Source: Valencia hispanica (Eukaryota > Chordata > Actinopteri > Cyprinodontiformes > Valenciidae). From it: a DNA stretch of 64,000 bases. The translations under genes were made by a program, and so were the position numbers. This document shows positions 21,701-32,994 of this stretch, piece by piece (position 1 is the first letter of the stretch; each line of letters starts with the position of its first letter). The notes under the pieces were generated by a model, which searched no databases, was not told the origin of the DNA, and saw only the letters and a program-made list of their open reading frames with translations. Location: contig OY747713.1 of NCBI GenBank assembly GCA_963556495.2, positions 27,903,461-27,967,460 of the forward strand. Reading direction: 5' to 3'.

Positions 21701-24628
21701 CTTTAAAAATACATATGGCAGTATTGCATCATGACTGTGTGTTTTGTTTTCATCTAGACTTTATTTTTGCGAGCAGTGAAGGCATATAATGGTGATAATT
21801 TCCGTACATCCGTATCGGACATGGAGCTGGCGCTAAGGGACTTCTTCAAGGTCTACGACGAGTGCCTGGCTGCGTCTGAGGGTCCGAGACACGTCAAAGA
21901 ATTTAAAGACTTCTACGCCTCTATAGCTGGTTAGTTAATCTCTGTCTGATCTACTTTTATCAAGTCTTTCTGGAACTATTAAGATGTCATCATCTTGAAA
22001 TTGATTTGTTTTCTCTGTTTTCTTTAGATCACTACACTGAAGTCCTTGAGAGAAAGGTGATGTGTGAAAGTGACCTGACACCCGTTGTTGGAGGCTTCGT
22101 CGTTGAGAAGTTCGTGGCAACGATGTATCACTACCTGCAGTTTGCCTATTACAAACGTGAGCAGATGCAGCATCCAGGGTTCACCCTATTTATGTTTTTT
22201 TCCCAGTAAAACAATTAGTGCATGCAGCTGATCAGTGTCATGTTTTCTTCAGTGAACGACCTGAAGAACGCGGTGCCGTGTGCAACCAGCTACATTCTGT
22301 TTGACCCCAATGATGAAGTCATGAACAACAACGTTGAATACTACAAGTACCACAGAAACAAGTGGGAGCTCACGGAGGACGACTTCCTCCCCAGAGCAGT
22401 GAGTGACATCCTTTTATTTTATTTAATGTTTATATCTTATGCAGGGAAATCTCATTGAGACGTGAGATCTTAATTTCAATTGGGACTGATCCCTTTATGC
22501 TCGCAGCTGAAACATTCACAAGGAACAAAATAAATGTGGATGAATTTCTACAACCTTATGTTTTTGCATAAAGAACTTTTCTTCTAAAAAGAAGAAAAGG
22601 CTTTAAAAGGCCCCGAAATAGGCTTTAAAAAATGCTTGTGTGGTTTGAGTTTGACGGTTTTAGAAACTTTAAAGAAAATCTTGCATACAGCAACATAAAC
22701 TCATACCATAAAATAAAATCCCGCTGTCTGTGTTCTACGATGCTGCAGGGAGTGGTTAGTTTACTAGGCACACCTCACTCCAGGCACAACTCTGGAGCTT
22801 TGGAGGAGCTGCAGACAGATGAGCTGTTTTCACTCATTTGGCTTTATAATCTGAATTTATCTACAGGGTTTATTGAAAACTAAATAATCCCAAAATGTAC
22901 ACAAGTGTAACATTTATTCTCTTCACCTTGTGTATGCTTTGACACCCAAAACGCTGATAAGCACATATTTTGTCTGTTTTGGGCAAAGGAAGGAGTCAGT
23001 GTGCTCTTTTTGTCTGGATAGACAAAACTAAACATATTGTATGAGGGATTGTCGAGAGGATTGCTGTGGTTGAAGTCTGCAAAAATGGGGCAAAACCTAA
23101 AGTCAATGACTCTGTGCAATCTGCTGGGATTCCTTAAATAGAAAACTGTTAAATTGATTGAAAGTTTGTATGATTGTAATGAACAACTGTTCTTGTAAAA
23201 TCCATTGAGATAACATCTGTTTTGAATTGGCACTATATAAATAAACTGAATTGAATTAAAATGAAAATCCCTCCTAATAATTATTAGTTTGCCAGGAAAA
23301 GATATTAATTCAAAAATACAAAATTTGAATGTTTATTTATACCAGTTTTATTGTGTTTATAGTCTATCATATACTATGATTGTATTTAAAATGAATATTT
23401 GTTGAATGAATAATTCGTGCCAATTCAGATGGCATTAATATAAAGGTAAAGGTGGCATATCTGATGCTGTTCTATGTTAATATTCTATAGTGATAATTTA
23501 TAGCTAAGTTTCATGCTGAGATGTGTCTTATTATTAGGTTATTATGAATTAAACATTAGATTTATTTTTCTTAAACATAAAATATATACAATAATCAACA
23601 TTAATAATCATAGTTTGAGAAGGAGCAGGAAGAAGCAAAAACACTTATATTATCCTGCCCCTACTCACAGTCTATCTATTTCCTAATATGCTGGGTTACA
23701 TGTGAATATACATATCATTCTATATAAACACACATACACACCTAAATATACCTGTATATACAGACTCTACTTATTATAAGTTTTGGTTGTAAATATGGTG
23801 GAAATTTACATCATGTTAAAACGTTGACATAAATCTTCTGGCTGTAGATGAAGGAATAATAGATGGAAAAGTAGTATTTGGGTTTTTTGTGACTTTCAGA
23901 AAAGTAAAACTATGTGTTTTTGAACATCAGTTCCTAAGATTTCCTTCTCATAGGTTTTGTGAGCATTTTGGTTTGTGTCTGCTGCAGGAGGCAGTACGAT
24001 ACTACAATCAGACCACCCTTCAGCTGCAGATGTTGGAGTTTGCAAAGCGACGCCTTTTAAGCGATGATGAGGTGCGTGTCTACCGTTACATATTTCTGGG
24101 TGTTTGTGGATCATGGATCTCTTGATTCAGGGTATTTTGGGACAAATAAAAGGAACATTAACAATCGGTCACTGTTTTCAATTAAACATGGTTTATTCCC
24201 ATTAAAACAAGCTTTTACATCCCGGACTGTTTTTTTGGCTTCTCTCCTAGTCTCCGTTTAAGTGTTATTGATAGGAAAGAAAATGGATTATTCAGTCAGG
24301 TCACATGAACCCCTGATAAACAATAAGGCCTATGTTCACCAGGCTGTAGTACCACCGGCAGGCATGTGATGGCAGCATGACATCAAGTTAACTTGAGTTA
24401 TTTTAGAGCATCTTAACAAGTAGGTTTTAAATGTTTTATGTGGTAAATCAAATTTAGTTCTAGCCATAAATTGCTTTACTAATGCTTGATGTTTGAAATC
24501 TGAGAGAAAAATCTGAGGATCTCCGCTTTGAAATGAAAGATTCTTTTAATTTGTTCTGTTCTATGTGTGTGTTTCCACAGGGGGAGGTGGTGGAGTTTAT
24601 AGATGAGTTTCTGGACGAGAACAAATAG
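18312..24628 (+). CDS. crtap: Cartilage-associated protein (complete, 7 exons, 396 aa)
   Basis: Exons 18312-18773, 20428-20577, 21758-21929, 22028-22156, 22253-22398, 23988-24071 and 24581-24628 join in frame to a TAG. CRTAP is the non-catalytic partner of prolyl 3-hydroxylase 1 and cyclophilin B in the ER, where the complex modifies and chaperones procollagen; this is family knowledge. The start ATG has an A-rich context and opens a signal peptide followed by [12 protein letters not shown]. The tetratricopeptide-like segments and the blocks [34 protein letters not shown] and LNDLKNA identify CRTAP rather than P3H4. The family's four CxxxC motifs read CNLNC (82-86), CLKRC (115-119), CLAAS (240-244) and RKVMC (270-274), so the last two have each lost one Cys. 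There is no KDEL-type tail, as in human CRTAP. Length is close to the human protein (about 400 aa). Confidence 0.96.
19280..19850 (-). mobile_element. Tc1-like transposase fragment in crtap intron 1
   Basis: The minus strand keeps [10 protein letters not shown], a conserved transposase block. Further along, in broken frames, is sequence equivalent to the HGGGS.MLWGCF region. Multiple frameshifts are present and no termini were resolved. Confidence 0.65.
20090..20300. mobile_element. hAT-type MITE fragment
   Basis: TGTGTCCCTGCTCCAACACAAC, AAAGTTCTGCAGGA and CTAATGACCCCTTCATTTAA match the same family as 57678-57870. It ends near CACCAGATTTACCCATCCCTAG. It lies in crtap intron 1. Confidence 0.6.
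20428..20577 (+). CDS. crtap: crtap exon 2
   Basis: 150 nt between TTACAG and GTGAAA. It encodes [19 protein letters not shown], then [16 protein letters not shown], a helical-repeat segment. Confidence 0.95.
21343..21600. mobile_element. hAT-type repeat fragment (GGGATGCACAATAT)
   Basis: Begins TAGGGATGCACAATATATCA with ATCAGCATCAATAGTGGCTG, the usual end of a teleost hAT-derived repeat. The other end is not clear. It lies in crtap intron 2. Confidence 0.5.
21758..21929 (+). CDS. crtap: crtap exon 3
   Basis: 172 nt between CATCTAG and GTTAGT. It encodes [29 protein letters not shown] and FKDFYASIA. The third CxxxC motif has Ser at its second Cys position. Confidence 0.95.
22028..22156 (+). 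CDS. crtap: crtap exon 4
   Basis: 129 nt between TCTTTAG and GTGAGC. It encodes [18 protein letters not shown], then [18 protein letters not shown]. The fourth CxxxC motif has Arg at its first Cys position. Confidence 0.95.
22253..22398 (+). CDS. crtap: crtap exon 5
   Basis: 146 nt between TTCTTCAG and GTGAGT. It encodes [39 protein letters not shown] and PRA. Confidence 0.95.
22895..23262 (+). mobile_element. Retroelement 3'-tail fragment in crtap intron 5
   Basis: Ends in ATTGAGATAACATCTGTTTTG, AATTGGCACTATATAAATAA and a short GAATT-type tail, a common 3' end of fish LINE-derived repeats. The upstream part is too decayed to classify. Confidence 0.5.
23988..24071 (+). CDS. crtap: crtap exon 6
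   Basis: 84 nt between GCTGCAG and GTGCGT, 28 codons. It encodes [20 protein letters not shown] and ends SDDE. The NQT sequon sits where human has NVT. Confidence 0.95.
24581..24628 (+). CDS. crtap: crtap exon 7 and stop
   Basis: 48 nt after TTCCACAG. It encodes the acidic tail [15 protein letters not shown] and TAG, matching the EGEVVEYVD-type tail of human CRTAP. Confidence 0.94.
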   Translation, partial: GEVVEFIDEFLDENK

Positions 24629-24820
24629 CACACATGGAAAAAACTCCCAAATACTCAATCACAAATGATTAAAGTTTGTATTTATTTGAATACTAAGAGT
24701 TACTAACTTAACATTTTGGTTTTACCTACACCTATAAAGCATCAGTTGTGTTTGCAATTTGTTGTTACTGTCTTCTGAATTCATTCCATACTGTGAATGG
24801 TGTTGTGTTTTTTTTATGAC

Positions 24821-24826
24821 AATAAA
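24821..24826 (+). terminator. crtap polyadenylation signal
   Basis: A canonical AATAAA about 190 nt after the crtap stop, preceded by a T-rich run. Probable 3' end of the gene. Confidence 0.7.
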
Positions 24827-25486
24827 ATAAGTTTCCAGAATTTTCGTTGCAGTAACTTATAGACGTAGATGTTAGATTCAAGGAATAATTGTTTTTCAAG
24901 AAATGTTTTTTGTTTGGCCTATTAAAAGAAAGAAAAGGCTAAACTATTTTCTAAATCGAACCAAATCAGAAATGCTGAATACCTTTAGACAAAGTCTGAA
25001 CAAAATTTTTTGTGCCTGCGCTTAAGATAATTGCCTTGGTGAGTTAATTAATGAGCTAATTCGCTGTTCCAGGCCAGAGATTCTTTTTTCCACTTGAGCT
25101 TTAATTAAAAAAGAAAAAGCCACAAAAAAGTAGAACGTGACGAAGAGTCGAGCTGACGCATTTTGAAAAAACATTGAGTTTGTTATTAATGTTTGAACAT
25201 TGAGTCTCTGTGCAGTTTGTCTCACAGTGGTGTTAGAAACCCACAGGGGAACACCCACCCTGTGTTCCCGCCTGTCTGCAGGTCTGTATTCTCAATCTCT
25301 TCTGTCTCTTTTACTGCCTTTCTTTCACCACGACCACATTTCACTCTCTAATCCTCTGGCTTTTTTATTGCACTGAAGAGTTTTAGTTATTTAGACAGAG
25401 TTGGCTGCTATTAATCACATATGTTATCTCATCAACAGATACAGGGGTGACTTTTAGGAATTAAGTGTCAAGAAGCACTTATTTAC

Positions 25487-26171
25487 AATGCCTTAAAAAA
25501 CTATTAATTACCCTTTTAACAGCAAATATCTGTGTAATTTATTGGAATTTTAGATGTATTCAGCCCTCTTTTCTCTGATGCCGCTAAAAAAATCTGCAAC
25601 AAAATGTCAGATTTATTCTCAGTATAAATCCAGCTGTTCTGTGAATGCCTCAGAGGTTTATTAGAGAGCATCATGAAGACCATCGATTAAATAAGCTGTA
25701 AGACTGTCATTTGCAGTTTCACATAAGCGATGTAGAGAACAGAAAGAGCTCTGGTCAGGTGAAACCAAAACTATTATGGATTTGTTTAGATCAAAGCATA
25801 TTCATATGTTAGAATGGCCCAGTCAAAGTCCAGGCCTAAATCTTGTCGAGGATTTGAGGCAAGACTTTGACATAAGCTGTTCAAAATAGCTGTTTTTTAA
25901 AGGATGGTCAAAATTTCTCTTTATAGATATGGAGGGCATGGTAGAGAAACCCCCCCAAATGATTTGGAGCTGTAATTGCTGCAGAAGCCGGTTTTACAAA
26001 GTGCTCATTCAGGGGGACAGAACAAGAAAGCATGCCACACTTAAGATTTTTATTTAGGAAAAAAAATTTAAACCATGAATCACTTCCTTCCTCTTTAAAA
26101 TTCATCAAATAAAATCTTAATAAAACACATTGAAGTCTATGGCTGTAACATGACAAAAGGTGAAAAAGTGG
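25487..26171 (+). mobile_element. Tc1-like transposon, internally deleted
   Basis: The left terminus is near ACAATGCCTTAAAAAACTATT. The transposase relic includes AGAGCTCTGGTCAGGTGAAACC and AGATCAAAGCATATTCATAT, then TGGCCCAGTCAAAGTCCAGG (third catalytic region). The right terminus reads TAACATGACAAAAGGTGAAAAA. It is a frameshifted, noncoding remnant. Confidence 0.75.
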
Positions 26172-28589
26172 TTATGAGCATTTAACTTTTTTCCATGCAG
26201 GATAATATTCGTATTTCAATCTCAACCACAATTACAGAAACACGTTGAGTATGTTTATCAAGATTAAGGAAACATGTACAGAACATACTTTACCTTCACA
26301 ATAAACTTTAGATTAATATTTGGGCTAATCATTACAGTTTGTGATTCACACAAATGCTAAAAAGCTTTTTTAAACCAAAACAATGACCTGATGTAACCTC
26401 ACTAGGGCAGAATGAACTAAGAAATTAGGGTTACTGACCTCTTTTTCTGTATAAGGAAGATGTGATTTTTGCCATACATGTGCAGAAGGCTAATACAATT
26501 ATAGACGTGCATTAACAGAAATACAATGTATTGCCTATCCTGTCACCACTTTAAATTTGGTTTATTCTCCAATGCCAGGAAAATAACTCCTTAATTTTTT
26601 CAAGGCTTAGGAAGTAAATTAGGCGAGCAAAGAGCTGCCAGATCCAACTAATCCCCTCCTTCACTCCCACGCTGGAAATAACAGCAGTTTAAAAACATTT
26701 TTATGGAGCTGAAATGAATTGCAAATATATTAGGAGAAAACATCAACAATTCCAAAGCGTCTTACCTCATTAACAGTTAAACTAATTGGCTATATAATGT
26801 CTATTTCAAATGTTACTTGCATACCAGTCTAGAAAAAACAATATATAGTTGTATATAAACTACTATATATACTTAAATGTATTTACATTTCCACACTTAA
26901 ACTCTTAAATCTTCTATCTTTAAAAGATACTTAAAGATATTGGGCACTGTATAGATAGAAAGATAACTAAATTCCACTTGTACAGTACACAAACAAATAC
27001 AGTTGTACTCATTTAGCAAACTTAACCAAACTGATCAGTCCTATTCATTTGAAACCAAACTGTAATGAAGGCATTGCTAGATGTCTTCTTCAGGGAAGCT
27101 TTTTAGAAGAAGTTTGTATTTAGAGTACAAAGTACTGTGGAGGGGAAGGGGTTCATGAAGATTCTTTTCCTGTTTAAATATTACACATGATTCACCTGGC
27201 ATGTTTTTTTTCCAGTTATGATCGAAAAAGGAATGACTGAATCTCACTTTATGGGTCAAATCCAAATCATGCCGGAACTCGGATGAAGAAGTGTTTATAG
27301 AAATAAACCCAAAACTGCATTTTCTCATTTGTGTTGCCTTGCAGCAAAAAGGCCCGGCTTCAAATCACGGCCTGTGGTCAAAGAGGAAAGCAGCAAGCGC
27401 TATCGAGCATCACCCGATTGAATTTTTGTTATGGACATTTCAGAAGTGAGCGACTTCTCCAATATGGCGGCTGTAAACATGAGCGGCCCCATCTTCACAG
27501 GTTTCCGCGATGGGCATGTAACTTGATTGAATCTCGAATTCTATTGGCAAAAAAAATTCAGCGGTCAGTGTGAAATGCATAGAGGTTTAGTATTAAACCT
27601 CATTATCATGTTTATAAAACTTTGATACATAAATATATTCTGCGGACTGTAGCTTTAACGGGGGCATATTTAGGATTCAGTCAGCTGCTGATTGAAGTTA
27701 CCTCAGATCCAGAGAATATACCTTACAGCCACTAAAAGCAGAAAATATAAAACAAGAGGGCTACTAGGTTTGACTATATAATTAATAGCAGAGGTGGGTA
27801 GAGTACCCAGAAATCTTTACTGAAGAGTAGTGATACTTCACAATAATATTACTCAAGTAACAGAAGGCTACAGAGTACACCATAGTAAAACCACTCCTAA
27901 AATTATTTTTATCCAAAAGGTTACTGAAGTAAATGTAACCAGTTACTCCCCACCTCTTATTAATATCTGATTAATCCTGGTTGACACCTGGTCTATCTTT
28001 CCTGGTCTGTTTTTCTTTACTCTGATTTCATCTCGTGTCTCTTTGCTTTCTGCTCAAGTTTAATGACTAATTTCCAATTCTCTCATTCATTTATTTGATT
28101 AGTTGTATAAATTTAAAAAAGGAAAATTACTTTTAAAATAAGAAACAAGTTTTATTCAAAAACAAACATATTTAAATTAGGCCTACAGAACATGTGCTAC
28201 AATAGATGGATTCAAAAACCTGCATCATCACCCATTTCATAACTCGTGCTGTTGTCATTCTCTTGCTGCACTTTTCGTCTAAAAAAACTTCTTCCATGTT
28301 TACATCAGTCTACCTATGCATAAGTCCCAGGCCAGCATGCTGGCTGCTTAAGCCCTTCTTCTTCAGGGGGCTCAGGCAGGCTGGATGCAGGTTATGTTTG
28401 GCTGCTGCTGCCTCTCTGTTGGACTCCGGTACTGCATGTTACTGCTGAGAGGTTTTTTTCACCCCTCAAAAATAAAATTCAGATTCAGGGCTTTTCAGAA
28501 AACGTCTGGGGCTTGAGCCCAAGTAGCAATCAACCTAGCTCCACCCCTGTCACCCAAATATGCATTTGCAAGTTAAACCTCAATCACAT
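26172..28589. other. Intergenic, no gene recognised
   Basis: AT-rich sequence with no exon-like frames. A GC-richer patch at 27330-27600 carries an open frame with no family resemblance and may be an unclassified repeat. Confidence 0.5.
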
Positions 28590-28880
28590 ACTTTTTGTAC
28601 CTCTAGCAGTTAAAAAAAGGCCTCATAGCATGATGCTGCCACCACCACCATGCTTGAGACTTGGCTGAGAGTTCGTAGGTTTGAAAGACTCATCTAGACT
28701 CCTCCAAACATACGTCTTTGCATTGGGTCCAAATATTTCAATCTTTACCCAATAAAACTCTCCAGAAGGTATTTGGTTTGTCACCAGAAAAGTTTGGTTG
28801 AGCTTGATTGCGTAGGTTTTGGAGCTGGACCATCTTTATTTGCCAGCATCCTCTCTTTGCACAGCAAATTAAAACTGGTC
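28590..28880 (-). mobile_element. Tc1-like fragment
   Basis: Contains CATAGCATGATGCTGCCACC and ACCACCATGCTTGAGACTTGG, the reverse complement of the transposase HGGGS.M region. It is followed by decayed sequence up to CACCAGAAAAGTTTGG. Confidence 0.6.
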
Positions 28881-29524
28881 TATCTATGATCAATGATGGT
28901 GGTCAGAGCCAGTCAAAATGTATAAAAAAATTTTAAGCAGAGTTTCTTATTTTGTCCATGCTTGATAATTTTGTCATGATCATGTATAACTGCATTACTT
29001 TAACATGTTACATTTACCCAATGTGCCAACAATCATGTAAAATGACTCTGACAGATTGTGTTTTGTTCCACAGTCAGATTATATACTAAGTAAATAGCAC
29101 TTTAATAAAGTCTATAGTTTAAACTTTTTAAAAAATAATGTCCATAGCAAATCTTAAAATGTTTAACTCCTAGGATACATGTTTTCAGCTGTTCAGACAG
29201 TTTTGAGAATTTCTTTCCTCACAGTTTAAGGTTAAGTGAAAGGAAGATGTGTGTAAAGGTACATTGTATATAATTTAGCAATTCACCTAAACTGTTTCTG
29301 AAATGTGAGTCCCTTCAGCAATAAACCATCTAGCAATATAAGGTGTAAAAAAGATAGGTCTTTTAGTAGGGTTATTAAAACTTGACAACCACATGTGCCT
29401 AGGCACAGTAGCATGCTAATTTATTTACACTGTGGATTAAATGTATCCCAGCTCAGATAAAACTAGCAAAAATTGTAATGTGCTTTAAATTATGTAATTG
29501 TTTGTATATTTTTCAAAACTATAT

Positions 29525-30130
29525 TGCTGAGTTCACACTGCACGCTTTGTCGCTGTCAAAAAACACTGACAAAGAGACTAGTTTGAAGCCTATAAATTTT
29601 TTAAGCATTAAGCTTGCAAAGCCCGCCACTTGCTGAGCAAAAACAGAACGCGTGGGCGGGGCTTCCTCTGTTACCGGATGTTTTAAACAATGGCAGATCA
29701 TATCGAGAGAGTGGTTTGGTTTTATTTGCTAAACAAAGCTAGACAACGTCGTCGTCGGGCGCATCAGCGCCGTTTGTGTATACACGCCATTCTTAAGAGG
29801 TGCTCTGAGTTTGGAGAGTTTAACCATTTTCTCCAGGAGCTGCATATGGATGAGGTTCGCTTTCACCATTAAAGAAATGCGTTGTGACATCACTACAGTA
29901 AGACAATACAGTGAGATTGGTTGATGCTCGGATGACAGCGGCGAAAGTTCAGCTCGCTAAACTTCTGCGTTGTTGGCTTTTGCCGCTTTGAAGCTTGGAA
30001 AGCATCAAAAGTTAAAAAAATTGCCACGGCCAGAGCACACAAACCATCACGGAGACTCTCACAGCCTTCTGATTGCTTTAAGCATAGACTTAACATGTAA
30101 TCTTCCCGTTCTGGGCGTTGACGTTTTGGG
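29525..30130 (+). mobile_element. Harbinger-like element with transposase N-terminal fragment
   Basis: The plus-strand frame 29690-29872 starts MADHIERVVWFYLLNK and continues RRRRAHQRRLCIHAILKR, FGEFNHFLQELHMDEVRF. The basic run, then a .EF..F.QEL..D..RF block, resembles the N-terminus of PIF/Harbinger transposases. The DDE domain is missing, so this is a truncated or nonautonomous copy. The ends are approximate. Confidence 0.6.
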
Positions 30131-30681
30131 CAGTGAAAAAGGGCCTTGTAGGTGTTTCAAATATCTGTACATTTAGTGCATTTGGCACCCTATTTTGTGT
30201 GAATTCAAGGTGTCTTTGGGGTCTAGCAGAGGACGCCATAAGCACTCACAAAGATTGCTTATATGTCAGTCTGATCTTGATACAGAACAGCACTGGCTTC
30301 CCCTTCGTCTGAGGGTGACTGTTTGTTTCAGATGGAGGAAACCTGGACACAGCCACAACCTAACTTGATACTGGCTTTGGAATGAATAAAGTTAGCTAAC
30401 CTTCTTACAGCTTGGTCTTAAATCCTGTTGAAAATTGGTGAACTATGCCAACAAGCCGGATCTATACACCTTTAAATTAACTCTACCAATTCTGGCAAAA
30501 AGAGTGGTCAGAAGCTTGTTGATGGCTACAAAAACCGTGTCAAGGTGCAAAGAGAGATATAAACAAACATTAGTAGGGGTTTATGTGTATATTTGAGTCT
30601 GTATATACAATTTACACTAAGTTTAGGTTTGAGAAAATCTATTTCAACTTCAAACATATTTTGCCATGTCTTGATTTTTAA

Positions 30682-30849
30682 AGTTGTAGATCATCCATCC
30701 ATTTTCTGTACCCGTCCATTCTATGCAGGGTTGCGTGGGGGGGCTGGTGCCTATCTCCAGCAGTCACGGGGCGAGAGGCAGGGTACACCCTGGACACCCT
30801 GGACAGTCCATCACAGGGGAACACAGAGATATACAGGGTAAACAACCAT

Positions 30850-30943
<94 letters not shown>

Positions 30944-31140
30944 ATACCTAAAGGCAATTTAGAGAAACCAATTCACCTAACAGTCATGTTTTTTTGGACT
31001 GAAGCCAGAGTACCCAGAGAGAACCCACGCATGCACAGGGAGAACATGAAAACTCCATGCAGAAAGACCCCAGGCCGGGATTTAAACCCAGGACCTTCTT
31101 GCTGAAAGGCAACAGTACTACCAACTGCACCACTTTACCC
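30682..31140 (+). mobile_element. Teleost short repeat (CATCCATTTTCT family) carrying a long CA microsatellite
   Basis: Contains ATCCATCCATTTTCTGTACC, GGGTACACCCTGGACA, GGCAATTTAGAGAAACCAAT, CCCAGAGAGAACCCACGCAT and the terminal CAACTGCACCACTTTACCC. This is a ubiquitous nonautonomous fish repeat. The microsatellite lies where other copies have CACAC-rich sequence. Confidence 0.75.
30851..30940. repeat. (CA)45 microsatellite
   Basis: An uninterrupted 90-bp CA run. Confidence 0.97.
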
Positions 31141-31299
31141 TAAAACAATGAATAACTTAAAAAAAATATATCTGATACTAATATGACATGCTGCATGCTG
31201 TACATTATGGATGCCTCTTTATGTTTTACCAGCCAATTGTCACAGAAGGTCAAAATGGTCATGTTGTTCTTTTCTTTTCTCAATTTATCATGATCCTCT

Positions 31300-32008
31300 T
31301 TTGGTCCTCTTTAGGTCCAAAAATAATGACTTCAGATTTGTTTCTGTTCAGCTGGAGAAAGTTATGGCACATCCATCCATGTCTTTGGTCGATGCATTGA
31401 TTTAGGGTTTGAATGGCTTCAAAGTCACCTGGTGACATTGTAATGTAAAGCTGAGTATCATCTGCGTAGTTATGGTAGCTAATGTTATTGGTTGTTATAA
31501 TCTGGGCTAATGGGAGCATGTAGATATTAAATAGGAGAGGCCCTAGGATGGAGCCCTCGGGCACCCCACATGGGATTTCTGTTCGTTCTGATGAAGTTTC
31601 CTATTGAAACAAAGAAGTCTCTGTTCTTTAGGTAGGACTCAAGCCAGCCAAGTACTGTACCAGAGTCCGACCCAGCTCTCCAGTCATTCTAATAGTATTA
31701 CGTGATCAACAGTGTCAAATGCTGCACTGAGGTCCAACAGAACCAGAACTGTGGTTCTACCACAGTCTGTATTAAAAACGAAAAACTCATCTGTTTAAAA
31801 TTGCCTTTGAGTAAGTGATTGTCATATGTATCAAATCTGTTCATGCTCTCTTGCTTTACTGATGATTCTCTTGCTTTATTGACTTAATTTCCAATGTTAT
31901 ATTCTGTTTTTTTCCTTGTGTTTAATCACCAAATCATGTAAAGCACCTTGAATTACCCTGTTGTTGAAAGTGTGCTATACAAATAAAATCCCCTTGCCTT
32001 GCCTTGAT
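31300..32008. mobile_element. L2-type LINE fragment with 5' inversion (twin-primed)
   Basis: 31300-31770 is the reverse transcriptase region in minus orientation ([60 protein letters not shown]). From about 31771 to 32008 the element's 3' end runs in plus orientation: AATCATGTAAAGCACCTTGA, GTGTGCTATACAAATAAAAT and a CCTTG tail. Both halves match parts of the minus-strand copy at 61618-63263. Inactive. Confidence 0.8.
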
Positions 32009-32017
32009 CCAGGATCT

Positions 32018-32500
32018 CCAACTCCATTCCCAGAGAACTCCATGCTTTTAAACATATCCCTGCTCAACCACACTAGAATCAAATATCTGCATTACCTATT
32101 CAGCAAGTCTTCAAGTTCTGCAGAGACCTGATAATGAGTCAGATATTTGGTTCATGTGTGTTGGACTGTGAATGCATCTGAAAGTTACAGAATGATGGCT
32201 ATTGTGGAATGGAAATGGATACTCCTGAATACTCTATCTAACCATCACTATCTTCTAATCTTTTCCCCCTTAGTTATTTTCACTCCTTTGTGACCAAAGC
32301 AAAACCCCCTGTGAGGGTTTAAACCACTTAGTTTTAGCACTCTGGTTCCACAGACATAACAATAAAGATTGAGATGGATCAGTCAAAAACAAGGGTCTTC
32401 CAACACACCTGTTTCAAATGGTTGAAAGCTGTTATCAGTTTGTGCAGATACCCATTAAACAGCAATCTTGTAAATTAGGCGTGTTGAAGATGCAACCAAT
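32018..32500. mobile_element. hAT-type MITE, probably two pieces
   Basis: 32018-32170 has CAGCAAGTCTTCAAGTTCTGC, AGAGACCTGATAATGAG and GTGTGTTGGACTG, the family seen at 57678-57870. 32380-32500 has a related reversed half (TTCCAACACACCTGTTTCAA). The boundaries are uncertain. Confidence 0.5.
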
Positions 32501-32994
32501 CTAAAGCTTTTATGAAAACGGATTCCAAGGATCAGATTTTGACATTCTTTAGTTACGGCAACATACATCAAAGTACTAAAAAAAAGTTTTAAAATGGCAA
32601 AAACCCTGGGCAATACAAACAAGTTTCACTAAGATGTTCAGAACCTTGAAAGTTGGAAATATGAGCTGATATAATCAGGGAGGAAGGCAAGCCTTGTGTA
32701 ACAGCTTCCCTATAGTCATGTATATATTTTTTTTGTTTCTTGGTTGTAGGCACAACCCATTTGTATCCAGCTACATGCATACGTTTTAAAGTAATAGCAA
32801 GGTGTATATTTTTAGCTAACTCAGCAAGTCGTTTTTCATCAAAGCAGAAGTGCAGATAGTTATCAAACCCAAAGTGTTCACATCTGCAGTTAGAGCCTAA
32901 CATGATGTAGGGAAGTACATTCCTCCTGTTTATCCAAATTCTTCTATCCTGCTTGAATGTCTCTGTTTTTCTTCAATGTCCTCGTTGTCCATTC
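32501..32994 (-). other. susd5 3' UTR (presumed)
   Basis: Directly follows the susd5 stop. It contains a 104-codon minus-strand open frame (32589-32903) with no recognised motif. No minus-strand AATAAA was seen in this stretch. Confidence 0.4.

Noticed and set aside
18312..24628. Assignment of the plus-strand gene to p3h4 (SC65) instead of crtap
   Set aside because: The sequence motifs ([18 protein letters not shown]) and the short acidic tail match CRTAP; P3H4 has a long acidic C-terminus. Adjacency to susd5 also supports crtap.
30678..31105. Open frames of poly(CV) or poly(TH)
   Set aside because: Produced by the CA microsatellite.
32589..32903. A 104-codon minus-strand frame after the susd5 stop
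   Set aside because: No family motif or splice context; most simply 3' UTR.
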